From an uncultured Deferribacteraceae bacterium (GTDB taxonomy: Bacteria; Chrysiogenota; Deferribacteres; CAMZNJ01), in contig CAMZNS010000021.1 in the NCBI GenBank assembly GCA_947313855.1, positions 1-53,293 on the forward strand: DNA of 53,293 nucleotides. Direction: 5' to 3'. How positions within the stretch are numbered: position 1 is the stretch's first letter; the number at the start of each line of letters is the position of its first letter. This document shows positions 1 to 8,470 of this stretch, one piece after another. The translations under genes and the position numbers were made by a program. Under the pieces are notes generated by a model. That model worked only from the letters and a program-made list of their open reading frames with translations, searched no databases and was not told the DNA's origin.

Positions 1-525
1 ACCTGCTGGTACAACTTTCGCTGTAGTAGTAAAGAATACTGTTTTATTCTCGCCTACAGTTTTGGAAACTTCAACGTTGAATGTTTTGCCTTCAACGTCT
101 GCAACAGTTGTGCCTTCTTTTGCTGGGAAGCTGAATTTCAACATACCACCGGAGTAGCTAGCTGCCAAAACGTCGCTTGCTGTTGTTGCTGCACCTAGAG
201 TAACAAGAACATCAACTGCACCGTCGTTGTTGCCTGGCTCAAGGGACATAACAACTGCTGTATCACTTGCTCCGCCTGCAATGTAAGTGTCGTCGTCTGC
301 AGCCTCTGTTGCGCTCTTCACAAGACCTTTAACAGCAATCTCGCTGTACACAGCTGATGTTGTCTCTGTAGCAGCAGTCTTTATGAAGCTTGTGCTCAAG
401 CTTGCACCTGTAACAGCCACCTTCTCTTCGTCTCCACCGTTGTCAGAACCACAGGCAACTAGTGCCAATGATAGTACTGCGAATGTTAGGCCAAGGCCCA
501 AGCGTCTAAACATAGTTTTGCTCAT
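1..525 (-). CDS. Predicted secreted lipoprotein, 3' end cut by window edge
   Basis: The frame is open from the ATG at 525 to the window edge, giving 175 residues without a stop. A strong Shine-Dalgarno sequence (TAGGAGGA) lies just upstream. The N-terminus has two Arg, a hydrophobic stretch and the lipobox LALVAC, with the lipidated Cys at residue 25, followed by an acidic Gly/Asp linker (GSDNGGDEE). The rest is rich in Thr, Ala, Ser and Val and looks like a secreted beta-rich domain. I do not recognise the family. A sigma70-like promoter sits about 175 bases upstream. Role unknown; the export signal is clear, and the missing C-terminus prevents more. Confidence 0.8.
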   Translation of the reverse strand, partial: MSKTMFRRLGLGLTFAVLSLALVACGSDNGGDEEKVAVTGASLSTSFIKTAATETTSAVYSEIAVKGLVKSATEAADDDTYIAGGASDTAVVMSLEPGNNDGAVDVLVTLGAATTASDVLAASYSGGMLKFSFPAKEGTTVADVEGKTFNVEVSKTVGENKTVFFTTTAKVVPAG

Positions 526-701
526 ATGCAAATCCTCCTAAATAAAATAGTGTATACTTCTTTTTCGTCTCGTCCTTCTCTTCTCTCTTCTTTCTTTAAA
601 TATTATCGTACCGTACTCGCCCGACCTGCAAACTTATGCTTCTAAGCCAAAAAGACCGCCTAGCCGTTTTCGAACCACACAAGATACGTGATAACAAACC
701 C

Positions 702-729
702 ATTATACACCATCTTTCACGCAATGCAA
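702..729 (-). promoter_or_regulatory. Sigma70-type promoter of the truncated lipoprotein gene
   Basis: On the minus strand a TTGCAT -35 element (724-729) and a perfect TATAAT -10 (702-707) are separated by 16 bases and followed by GGG. Transcription would start near 695, leaving a 5' leader of about 170 bases before the lipoprotein start. The stretch from 730 to 946 shows no convincing gene. Confidence 0.6.
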
Positions 730-946
730 TACTTTATTTTAAGAAAAATTACCTTTCTAATTAAAAATACACCCTAACAAACAGTAACAACATGCGTCGC
801 AACGTAACAAATGAAAGATAGGGGGCATATGAGGCATACAAAAAAAATAGGCAAACCACCGAAAATAAAAATTGCAAAGCAAAGGACAACAAAATCGACC
901 CCAACAAAGCAAACTGCTAATCAAGACAAACAACAAGTAAATAAAA

Positions 947-1033
947 CGGAGGAGGAGGGATTTGAACCCCCGAACGGTTGCCCGTTAACGGTTTTCGAGA
1001 CCGTCCCCTTCAGCCTGACTCGGGCACTCCTCC
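947..1033 (-). tRNA. tRNA-Ser (anticodon CGA)
   Basis: A type II tRNA with a long variable arm folds on the minus strand. The acceptor stem GGAGGAG pairs with CTCCTCC, followed by a G discriminator base. The anticodon stem ACGGT/ACCGT closes the loop CTCGAAA, giving anticodon CGA for UCG codons. The variable arm is extended, as in serine tRNAs, and the T loop is TTCAAAT. No CCA is encoded; the 3' end runs into GTTTT, so CCA must be added after transcription. It lies downstream of yebC, beyond that gene's terminator. Confidence 0.93.
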
Positions 1034-1073
1034 AAAAAAACACACCCGTGAACACGATTGCACACCGATGTAC

Positions 1074-1116
1074 AAAAATGCTGCTGATCCTAGTATTACT
1101 AATATGACCAGCAGCA
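1074..1116 (-). terminator. Rho-independent terminator after yebC
   Basis: On the minus strand an 11-bp stem (TGCTGCTGGTC against GATCAGCAGCA, one G-U pair) with a 16-base loop is followed by TTTTT. It sits between the yebC stop (1172) and the tRNA-Ser gene and should end yebC transcription. Confidence 0.75.
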
Positions 1117-1171
1117 CACACAATTGTAACACAAACGAACACAACTTTGCAACATAATTTGCAAATTTACT

Positions 1172-1885
1172 CTACGCCATATTCGTATAAACATCCTGAA
1201 CGTCGTCGAGATCCTCCAATATGTCAACGATGGCGTTAACCGTACCAGCCTCCTTAGCATCAACGTCAACGGTGTTCTTAGCCTTCATCGTCACCTCAGC
1301 ATTCAATATCGGATAGCTACGCTGAACAAATACATCTCGCAACAACTCAAATGCTTCCGGCTCGCAAACAACCTCGTAATTGTCGTCGTGGGTAATAATG
1401 TCCTCCGCACCACTCTCCAACGCAACCTCCATAAGCTCCTCCTCGGAAACAGTGTTGTCGATGTTCAATACACCCTTACGCTCAAACATCCACGCAACAG
1501 AACCCGACTCAGCCAAATTACCTCCACGCTTCGTAAACGTGTGGCGAACGTCGGAAACTGTGCGATTCTTGTTGTCCGTCAATGTGTAGACCAAAACAGC
1601 CACGCCAGCAACAGCGTAACCCTCATAAACTATCGCCTCATAAGAATCGTCTGCACTAGAACCCAAGCCACGCTTAATCGCACGATCAATGTTGACGTTC
1701 GGCAAGTTCACTGCCTTAGCCTTCTCCAATGCCGTACGCAACTTAGCATTCATCTCAGGATCGCCACCACCCTCCTTCGCCGCAACAGTTATCTCGCGCG
1801 CCACCTTAGTGAAAATCTTGCCACGCTTGGAATCCTGTGCCGCCTTGCGATGCTTTATATTTGCCCACTTACTATGTCCTGCCAT
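1172..1885 (-). CDS. yebC: YebC/PmpR-family protein
   Basis: This 237-residue protein is a full-length YebC/PmpR (TACO1) family member, long annotated as a transcriptional regulator and more recently linked to translation of proline-rich stretches. The start MAGHSKWANIKHRK is the family signature, so I chose the ATG at 1885, preceded by GGGAG, over an in-frame TTG twelve bases upstream. Other family features are the A-rich RTALEKAKAVNLPN helix and the acidic C-terminus with DILEDLDDVQDVYTN. It is cytoplasmic and monocistronic, ending at a strong terminator. Its codons end mostly in G or T, opposite to thrS elsewhere in this window. Confidence 0.95.
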   Translation of the reverse strand: MAGHSKWANIKHRKAAQDSKRGKIFTKVAREITVAAKEGGGDPEMNAKLRTALEKAKAVNLPNVNIDRAIKRGLGSSADDSYEAIVYEGYAVAGVAVLVYTLTDNKNRTVSDVRHTFTKRGGNLAESGSVAWMFERKGVLNIDNTVSEEELMEVALESGAEDIITHDDNYEVVCEPEAFELLRDVFVQRSYPILNAEVTMKAKNTVDVDAKEAGTVNAIVDILEDLDDVQDVYTNMA

Positions 1886-1955
1886 AAAATCTCCCAAACT
1901 TATCCTTTATTTTATCGTACTAAAAACTATACTAATAACTAAACACAACACTAAA

Positions 1956-2594
1956 CTAAGAATCAACCGAAACAGACGACTCGCCCAATGCAGTGTGACC
2001 ACCACGTACAACACCGCCTACCGGAACCAATACACGTACGCCCGACGGAAGATAGATGTCAACTCGAGACGCAAACATTATCACACCGAATACCTCGCCC
2101 GACAACGCTTGAGATGATGGAACCAAATTGCAAACACAACGACGACCCAAAACTCCAGCTATCTGACGCAAATAAATGCTGCCAAGACCTGTACGCAAAT
2201 GTATCAAATTCTGCTCGTTCACAAGATGAGCATCATCATCAGTCGTACGCAAAAACTTGCCCGGAACATGAACAACACTAGCAACCTCACCATCGTAAGG
2301 AACACGATTAACATGACAATCCAAAACACCAATAACGATGCTCACACGTGTGAAAACCTCCCCGTGCAACTCCTCCTCAATTATAGACAAAATACGACCA
2401 TCTGCCGGAGACAACACGGTGCGATCATTAACAACAGACGGCACGCGGGACGGACTGCGAAAATAAAATAACAAAAACAAAAATAACACAAACAAAACGA
2501 AAACTATTAACGACGTTGGCAAAATCAACAACAACAACATCACCAACAACAATACAAACAAATAAGGGATACCCTCCTTTACCATGAAAAACAT
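1956..2594 (-). CDS. psd: Phosphatidylserine decarboxylase proenzyme, short (PSD-A) type
   Basis: Makes phosphatidylethanolamine from phosphatidylserine at the inner membrane; the family self-cleaves to form a pyruvoyl cofactor. From the ATG at 2594 (preceded by GTGGAGGG) the protein has 212 residues, typical of the short form. Residues 10-45 form a membrane anchor, then come FRSPSR, SPADGRI, the CHVNRVPYDG motif (family H-x-N-R-x-P) and, near the end, FASRVDIYLP. The cleavage site is normally Gly-Ser (FGSR); here it reads Ala175-Ser176. An in-frame extension upstream to 2699 lacks family similarity. The usual partner pssA is not adjacent. Whether processing works at Ala-Ser is unknown. Confidence 0.88.
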   Translation of the reverse strand: MFFMVKEGIPYLFVLLLVMLLLLILPTSLIVFVLFVLFLFLLFYFRSPSRVPSVVNDRTVLSPADGRILSIIEEELHGEVFTRVSIVIGVLDCHVNRVPYDGEVASVVHVPGKFLRTTDDDAHLVNEQNLIHLRTGLGSIYLRQIAGVLGRRCVCNLVPSSQALSGEVFGVIMFASRVDIYLPSGVRVLVPVGGVVRGGHTALGESSVSVDS

Positions 2595-2785
2595 AAACAA
2601 ACCCTCCACAAAAAAATAAACGCGAAACGCGAACAAACAATATCCCCACAAGTATACAAGGTTTCTAATACCAAAATCAACCAAAATAAACACAAACACA
2701 ACAACAACTAAATATGAACTTTACAACCAAACTAAACAACTAAACACTGGCAACAATTACGCCAACAACAAAAATAACAAAAATG

Positions 2786-2816
2786 TTGGACACAAAATCG
2801 CAAAACATGCTAAACT
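2786..2816 (+). promoter_or_regulatory. Possible promoter of the chitinase lipoprotein gene
   Basis: TTGGAC (2786-2791) and an extended -10 TGC-TAAACT (2811-2816) are 19 bases apart, about 90 bases before the start at 2902. The spacing is longer than ideal, so this is tentative. The rest of the 2595-2901 gap is A/C-rich and shows no gene. Confidence 0.35.
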
Positions 2817-2901
2817 AATACAAGGGAAACCCTAAAACGCATGTCAAAATTATTGTAATTATTCCAATTAGTACAGCAAAGAACACAAAGGAGGAACAAA
2901 C

Positions 2902-5900
2902 ATGGGAACATACCAAAACTCAAGTACCCTATGGGCAAAACTACTACAACGAATAACCCGAACACACACCCTAATGCTACTACCAATAGTAGCTCTCGCA
3001 CTCGCACTCGCCGGATGCGGCGGAGGTGATATCGGAGGCGGTGGAACTCCAGCTGACGGAGACGGAACCGCGGCCCAAGTACTCGAACTAAGACCTTCAC
3101 AAGAAGACATGGGCGTGCTCACTCTCAACACAGTCAACGAAGTACCACTCTACACCACCGGCGGACAAGCACCTTTCGTCTTCCTCGCTGTCAATAACCC
3201 GTACCAAGGGAAAATCGACATAAACATGAAACGTGGAACAAACATACTCACACTACAAACATACGAGGAATCTCAGTACGAGGAAACCGACTTCGCAAGA
3301 GAATACACACTACCCGTTCTCGTACAAGACTCCACAGGAACATTTGTCACCATCGAAGTAAAAGCACGACTCGCATCGTCAGCTAGCACCGGTGGATGTA
3401 CAAACATTGTCCCCGAAGTAACAATACCAGCCACACCAACCATATCCGATGACGGTATCCTAAACCTCACCTGGGAAGCGAAAGGGGTGAAAGGTGTCGG
3501 CTGTGACCTCACTGACGCAACATGGTCGTACACAACAAACAACACCGGATACGTTCTCACCGGACTTGCCTCAGGTGGACCACGAGAAGACGGCACCGGT
3601 AAGCAAATCGACCCCAACGACAGCAAAATCAACAAAGGAACCCTCACCACAGCTGGACAAACATACAAATCATACACAAAAATACCCATTCGCAGAGGGC
3701 TCACAAAAATATACATCACCCTCACACCTAAAGCTAATACTGGTGCTGAACCTGTTAAGATCAACAGCAGAGAGGTATTCGTAAACTACAACCCATCTGG
3801 TGGCGATGACGGTGGCAGTGGTGGCGATAGTGGCGAAGTTGCATACAAACTTCGTGGCGGTACAATCAACGCAGGAACACTCTCCAAAGGGGAAGACATC
3901 CTCGTCGACCTCAACCCCATAGGTGGCAAACTACCCTACACATTCCAAAACAGCATCTCCACAAACATACTCTACGGAAATCAGCTGAAAATTGTTGCCG
4001 TGGGCACATCAAAAGATGTTAGGGAGTACACCGACGCGGTTAAGGTAACTGATGCCAATGGCGACGTTGTATTCATCAACGTCAAATATGTGGAAGACAA
4101 CCAACCACCATTCATTGCCGACACAGGTGCATGCGAAAACCTTGCACCAACACTCACACAGTGGATGCTCAACCAAGTAGATAAAGATGGCAAAGTTACA
4201 CTTGAATGGAACTCCTACTACGTGAAGTTTTGCGACCTCACAAAGGGAAGTTGGACATACACTATTGAAAATGCAAACTACCCTGGTGGCAAAAAAACCT
4301 TCTCTTCCGATGCACCCATCACCACTCCAGGATCTAGCGATGTGGGCGTTCCATACAAAGGCTCTGCTGTCATAACACTACCAACCGGAAACTCAAAATT
4401 ATACGTAACAGTTATCCCCAAAGATGCCACAAATGGTGTTCGATCCGATACATTCTCACTTGTGTTCGGTAAAGCAGACGACCTTTTCACAGAGGTAGAC
4501 GCTAAGTCCGAAGTGTGGCGTGCCGACCCTGACAGCTCCTCATGGCCTGCTGGTGCACTGTCCAACCCTCAGTTCGACCCTGGTAGCGTGTCGGATAACT
4601 TCAAGAAACACATTACCAAAGCACAGTTTGAAACCATGTTCCCACGCCGTTGGGGCTCAGACAAATGGGATGCCCTAAACACTGGTGCTGTACCCCATCA
4701 GGCAGACGAGCCAGACTTCTTCTCCTACGACAACTTCGTCAAAGCTCTGGACGACATGGCACGTCTCAAACTAGTTGTTCGCCGTCGCGAAGGCACTAAC
4801 CTGCAAGAGGTTATTCGCCTAGACAAAGCTTCTGGCAAACAGATGACTGTTAAGATTGATGGCGACTTCTACGCTTCATGGAACAGCAATAAGAAGATTA
4901 TCTCCGAATACGTCGACTTCGGTGCATTTGCCAACGAAGGTACCGACGACCAACAGCGTCGTGAAATAGCTGCATTCTTTGCCAACATCGGTCACGAAAC
5001 CACTGGTGGCGGTGGCGGTTGGAATGCTCAAGATGGCTCCCATACTTGGGCGTTGTTCTTCCGTGAAGAGGTTTCATGGGCGTTCTGGAAACCTGGCGAT
5101 CCTGTTGGTTACGTGCAAGAGGCACACCCCGACTACCCTGGCACACCCGGACAATCCTACCACGGTCGTGGCCCTATTCAGCTTAGCTGGAACTACAACT
5201 ACGGCTACATGAGTGCCCTTGTTTACGGAAACATTAGCACCCTCTTGGATGATCCCGGTAAAATTACGCGTAACGGAACCCTAGCGTTCGATACCGGTAT
5301 CTGGTTCTGGATGACCCCACAAGCACCCAAACCATCTGCCCACAGCATCATTGCAGGCACATGGGATTACAAAACTGAACCTGTAGCAACATCGAACAAC
5401 ATTTTGGACGGCTTCGGTGCCACTGTCAACGTTATTAACGGCGGTCTTGAAGCAGGACCACACTACGCTCGCGAAATCAAGATTAACAACGGTGTGCTCA
5501 TCGATGGCAAAAGCGGTCAAACCCTTACAGCCTTCTACCTCGCGAAACTAGACTCCAACGGTATCGAGGATAGGAGCAGTAGTCAAAGTGTTGCAGTCAA
5601 CCTTGGGCTGGACTCCATCAAGCAGATAAAGGTACTGAGCGACAAGCTTCAGCTTACCGTTGTGGATAATGGTGTAACCAGTATCGTTACTGTTTCCGCA
5701 GCAGGAGACTACAAGCTTTCTGGTGGCGGGCTCAAGGGTGGCGGCTACATCCTTAAGTTTAGGATAAAACCTGGTATCAATGTGGAGGTTAGCGACTACA
5801 CCGACATTACGTTTGATGGCTCATTGAGCGAGCTGAAGGCGTTGAGTAATGCTCAGCTTGGCACTTCGAATAAGTTTAGTGAGTTTGTGAAGTTGTATCC

Positions 5901-6045
5901 AACAGGAACGCATTACATTGTTGTTGAGGACTACCGTGTCCATGACCGCATCAACTTCTACGACTACTTCGTACGCACCCTAACAGGTAACGGCAATCTT
6001 CTTGGACACCAGATTGGTGCTAAGAACCAGAAGTCGTTCTTCTAG
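2902..6045 (+). CDS. Modular lipoprotein with C-terminal GH19 chitinase domain
   Basis: A 1047-residue surface or periplasmic protein likely to hydrolyse chitin or a related beta-1,4-linked amino sugar. AAAGGAGG precedes the ATG. A signal peptide ends in the lipobox LALAGC (Cys39), then a Gly linker. Residues about 60-295 and 315-525 are two copies of the same pair of beta-rich modules (cadherin-like, then Ig-like with two Cys), joined by a Gly/Asp/Ser linker near 297-313. The GH19 domain occupies roughly 640-870: GHETTGG (likely catalytic acid Glu699), YHGRGPIQLSWNYNYG (753-768), WFWMTPQ and VINGGLEAG (844-852). A further 180 residues follow. GH19 domains also occur in lysozyme-like proteins, so peptidoglycan is an alternative substrate. 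Codon endings change from A/C to G/T along the gene. Confidence 0.88.
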   Translation: MGTYQNSSTLWAKLLQRITRTHTLMLLPIVALALALAGCGGGDIGGGGTPADGDGTAAQVLELRPSQEDMGVLTLNTVNEVPLYTTGGQAPFVFLAVNNPYQGKIDINMKRGTNILTLQTYEESQYEETDFAREYTLPVLVQDSTGTFVTIEVKARLASSASTGGCTNIVPEVTIPATPTISDDGILNLTWEAKGVKGVGCDLTDATWSYTTNNTGYVLTGLASGGPREDGTGKQIDPNDSKINKGTLTTAGQTYKSYTKIPIRRGLTKIYITLTPKANTGAEPVKINSREVFVNYNPSGGDDGGSGGDSGEVAYKLRGGTINAGTLSKGEDILVDLNPIGGKLPYTFQNSISTNILYGNQLKIVAVGTSKDVREYTDAVKVTDANGDVVFINVKYVEDNQPPFIADTGACENLAPTLTQWMLNQVDKDGKVTLEWNSYYVKFCDLTKGSWTYTIENANYPGGKKTFSSDAPITTPGSSDVGVPYKGSAVITLPTGNSKLYVTVIPKDATNGVRSDTFSLVFGKADDLFTEVDAKSEVWRADPDSSSWPAGALSNPQFDPGSVSDNFKKHITKAQFETMFPRRWGSDKWDALNTGAVPHQADEPDFFSYDNFVKALDDMARLKLVVRRREGTNLQEVIRLDKASGKQMTVKIDGDFYASWNSNKKIISEYVDFGAFANEGTDDQQRREIAAFFANIGHETTGGGGGWNAQDGSHTWALFFREEVSWAFWKPGDPVGYVQEAHPDYPGTPGQSYHGRGPIQLSWNYNYGYMSALVYGNISTLLDDPGKITRNGTLAFDTGIWFWMTPQAPKPSAHSIIAGTWDYKTEPVATSNNILDGFGATVNVINGGLEAGPHYAREIKINNGVLIDGKSGQTLTAFYLAKLDSNGIEDRSSSQSVAVNLGLDSIKQIKVLSDKLQLTVVDNGVTSIVTVSAAGDYKLSGGGLKGGGYILKFRIKPGINVEVSDYTDITFDGSLSELKALSNAQLGTSNKFSEFVKLYPTGTHYIVVEDYRVHDRINFYDYFVRTLTGNGNLLGHQIGAKNQKSFF

Positions 6046-6096
6046 GGTTGCTGTGCACTTGATGCACTCGTAGATGATGGACTGTACGATATTAAT

Positions 6097-6134
6097 GGGC
6101 AGCATTGGCGTAATTGCTAGTGTTGCCCTTTTTT
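6097..6134 (+). terminator. Rho-independent terminator after the chitinase gene
   Basis: GGGCAGCA (6097-6104) pairs with TGTTGCCC (6121-6128), with one G-U pair and a 16-base loop, followed by six T. It lies 52 bases after the stop codon. Confidence 0.75.
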
Positions 6135-6177
6135 GTTGTCTTTTTTGCTGCAGTGGTGTGTTACGTGGTGGGGTTGG

Positions 6178-6240
6178 TGGTTCGTGATGGTGGTGCGTGA
6201 TGGTGGTGCGTGATGGCTGTGCGTGATGGTGGTTCGTGAG
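6178..6240 (+). repeat. 13-bp tandem repeat, about 4-5 copies
   Basis: The unit is close to TGGTGCGTGATGG, with single-base variants. It lies between the terminator of the chitinase gene and the promoter of the glycerophosphodiesterase gene, outside any credible reading frame. Confidence 0.8.
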
Positions 6241-6260
6241 ACTGTCTCATGAAATAAATA

Positions 6261-6289
6261 TTGACTTATCACATTAAATATTATCTAAT
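6261..6289 (+). promoter_or_regulatory. Sigma70-type promoter of the ugpQ-MFS pair
   Basis: TTGACT (6261-6266), a 17-base spacer and TCTAAT (6284-6289) form a near-consensus promoter. The start codon follows at 6354, leaving a leader of about 58 bases. Confidence 0.65.
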
Positions 6290-6353
6290 CAGCTGCGACC
6301 TATTCCGCATAATATCGTTATTTTTTAGCACAAATACTCTCCAGGGGGACACT

Positions 6354-7106
6354 ATGAAAACCTTATTTGCCCACCGAGGCGTATCCGCCCTTGCTCCCGA
6401 AAATACACTTTCCGCCATCAAACTCTGCCACACCCATGGCATTAAATGGTTTGAGTTCGATGTTGCTGTACTCAAAGATGGTACACTCATCTCCCATCAC
6501 GACGACACACTCGATCGATGCACCGATACTTCAGGGGCCTTGTCGCACACAACTTACAGCCAGCTCAGCAAGGTGGATGCTGGTGCATGGTTTGGCGACA
6601 GTTTTGTTGGCGAGAGGATCCCCACCCTCCTCGAAGTTATCCACTGCATGAACGATCTCAAACTCAACGCCAATATCGAGATTAAAGCGGGGATTCTGAG
6701 TGAGACAGAAAGTGAAGCATTCTTGGCGAGCATCACGGAGCAAATAAAGGGTATCGAACCCACTATTGCGGTTATTGTTTCGTCATTTAATCACATCCTT
6801 CTTAAGCGATTCAAAGAGCTGAACCCCCACATTCCTGTTGGCTGCCTTTTTACTAAGGAGAACCTTTGGGAGGATTGGAAATCTATTGTTCAATGGTGCA
6901 AAGCTGACTACATTCATCCGGAAAGTAGCGGTCTCACCAAATCGATGGTTCAAGACTTTCTCGCCACTGGTCTAAAGGTCAATGTTTGGACGGTGAACAC
7001 CCTCGACCGTGCTAATGAACTGTTCAACTGGGGTGTCAACGGCGTTTTCACGGATATCCCCCACCTTTTCCCTTCAGCATACAAGTCCACAACAAATCGT
7101 TACTAG
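6354..7106 (+). CDS. ugpQ: Cytoplasmic glycerophosphodiester phosphodiesterase
   Basis: Hydrolyses glycerophosphodiesters (phospholipid deacylation products) to glycerol-3-phosphate and an alcohol. The 250-residue protein has no signal peptide, as expected for the UgpQ-like cytoplasmic class. Motifs are HRG (7-9), APENT (14-18), EFD (34-36) and the HHDDTLDR stretch with the second catalytic His at 48/49; the C-terminus has VNVWTVN and GVNGVFTDIP. The start at 6354 follows CCAGGGGG and removes a 31-residue extension that overlaps the promoter. It is followed after 27 bases by an MFS transporter that may supply its substrate. Confidence 0.9.
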   Translation: MKTLFAHRGVSALAPENTLSAIKLCHTHGIKWFEFDVAVLKDGTLISHHDDTLDRCTDTSGALSHTTYSQLSKVDAGAWFGDSFVGERIPTLLEVIHCMNDLKLNANIEIKAGILSETESEAFLASITEQIKGIEPTIAVIVSSFNHILLKRFKELNPHIPVGCLFTKENLWEDWKSIVQWCKADYIHPESSGLTKSMVQDFLATGLKVNVWTVNTLDRANELFNWGVNGVFTDIPHLFPSAYKSTTNRY

Positions 7107-7133
7107 TCTATCGTATAATTTAAGGAGGTTTTT

Positions 7134-8393
7134 ATGGTTATTTTTTCTAAAATCGGATTCAACAGCAATCGTCAGCTTCTTAGCTTTGTTGCTGTTGTTA
7201 TGTCGGGTCAGATTATTTATTCTTCGTTCGAAGCATTCAAAGGCACTTACTACAACTTAATACTGGATGTTTTCAATATTTCTAATACTCAGCTGGGAGT
7301 TTTATTTTCGCTCCTTGGGATGGCAATGTTTTTCTACATCCCTGCTGGGTGGGTAAACAACCGCTTCTCGGTACGTGATATTCTCTTTTGGGGACTATGC
7401 TTCCGCTTCGTCACCATGATGACCGTGTTGCTCATTACCCCAACATTTACCGTGCTTGCAGTTGCCGCATTCCTGTGGGGAATACTTGACGCCATCTTCT
7501 GGCCAGCTGTGGTCAACGGTGCTGCATTAACCTCTGGCGAAAAAAATAAGGGTATGGCAATGGGTCTTCTTGAATCCTTGCGACGCCTCACAGAGGTAGG
7601 CATGAACCTGCTCATCGCCCTTGTTCTTGTTGCCCTCGGTGCAACAGTATTCATCTTCAAGGGTGCAATGATTAGCTACACCTTGGCTATTCTGCCAATG
7701 ATGTTTTTTGTATGGAAGTATGCTCCCAACAACACTGTTACATTTGAGAAGGGTGCAAAGAAAAACGTTGTTGCGTTTAAGAACCTACTCTTTGTACTAG
7801 TTATGCCCCGTGTATGGCTTGCAGGGGTAGTCGCCCTTACGACCTACTGGTGCTACATTCTGCTAATATACACAGTGCCCTACATGCAGGCTGTTTTCGG
7901 TCTTACCACTGCACAGGCAGCCATCTTTGGCATAATCAATACCGGCTTGATGGGTGTGTTTGCTGGAGTTATTTCAGGAGCCCTTGCGGACTTCGTGTTT
8001 AAGTCTGCGTCCCGCATGATGGCCATTGCTCTTACTAGTTCGTTTATTGCCATACTTATCGTACTATTGCTCCCCAGCATCCAGAGTATGATTTACATCA
8101 ATATCGCCCTTTTGGCCGTATTTTCGTTCTCCATATTTCTGTCTAGGGGGGTGCTACTTGCCCCCATTGCTGAAGCGGGTATCCCTAGAAACTGTAGCGG
8201 TTCGGCAATGAGTGTTGGTTCGTTCCTTGCGTACGCCCCTATTTTTTGGGCATATGCCCTCAACGGCTGGTTCATCGATTCCTACGATGCTGTTGCTGCT
8301 TATGAGAAGATATTTTTCATAGGTGTGGTGGTTTCGTTGTTTGGTGCCATTTGTGCTTGGATACTAACGTTTATGCGGAAGAGAGTTGCCTAG
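7134..8393 (+). CDS. MFS transporter, 12 membrane segments
   Basis: A 419-residue major facilitator superfamily permease preceded by AAGGAGG. The two six-helix halves are separated by a basic loop near residues 200-215 (VTFEKGAKKN). The FYIPAGWVNNRFSVRD stretch between helices 2 and 3 matches the conserved MFS loop (G-x-x-x-D-R-x-x-x-R), here degenerate. Its place directly behind a glycerophosphodiesterase suggests import of a glycerophosphodiester, glycerol-3-phosphate or sugar phosphate, as in GlpT/UhpT relatives, but no substrate-specific motif is visible. It converges on gltX and shares a hairpin terminator with it. Confidence 0.85.
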   Translation: MVIFSKIGFNSNRQLLSFVAVVMSGQIIYSSFEAFKGTYYNLILDVFNISNTQLGVLFSLLGMAMFFYIPAGWVNNRFSVRDILFWGLCFRFVTMMTVLLITPTFTVLAVAAFLWGILDAIFWPAVVNGAALTSGEKNKGMAMGLLESLRRLTEVGMNLLIALVLVALGATVFIFKGAMISYTLAILPMMFFVWKYAPNNTVTFEKGAKKNVVAFKNLLFVLVMPRVWLAGVVALTTYWCYILLIYTVPYMQAVFGLTTAQAAIFGIINTGLMGVFAGVISGALADFVFKSASRMMAIALTSSFIAILIVLLLPSIQSMIYINIALLAVFSFSIFLSRGVLLAPIAEAGIPRNCSGSAMSVGSFLAYAPIFWAYALNGWFIDSYDAVAAYEKIFFIGVVVSLFGAICAWILTFMRKRVA

Positions 8394-8404
8394 GTGATTG
8401 TGCT

Positions 8405-8467
8405 GTAGGCGGGGGTGTCACTGTGCGTGTTGCCCCCGATACGCACAGCACACCAACACCCCGCTAC
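8405..8467. terminator. Nested hairpin between convergent MFS and gltX genes
   Basis: An inner perfect 8-bp stem CTGTGCGT (8421-8428)/ACGCACAG (8441-8448) is enclosed by an outer stem of about 12 bp (8405-8418 with 8456-8467, C bulges). It fills the gap between two convergent stop codons and could stop transcription both ways. There is no T-run, so termination strength is uncertain. Confidence 0.55.
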
Positions 8468-8470
8468 GCA

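Noticed and set aside
811-1107. 98-residue plus-strand frame
   Set aside because: It runs antisense through the tRNA-Ser gene and the yebC terminator and has no family resemblance.
6178-6240. Possible operator cluster before ugpQ
   Set aside because: The 13-bp units lie upstream of the -35 but match the general tandem-repeat habit of the region and have no dyad symmetry.
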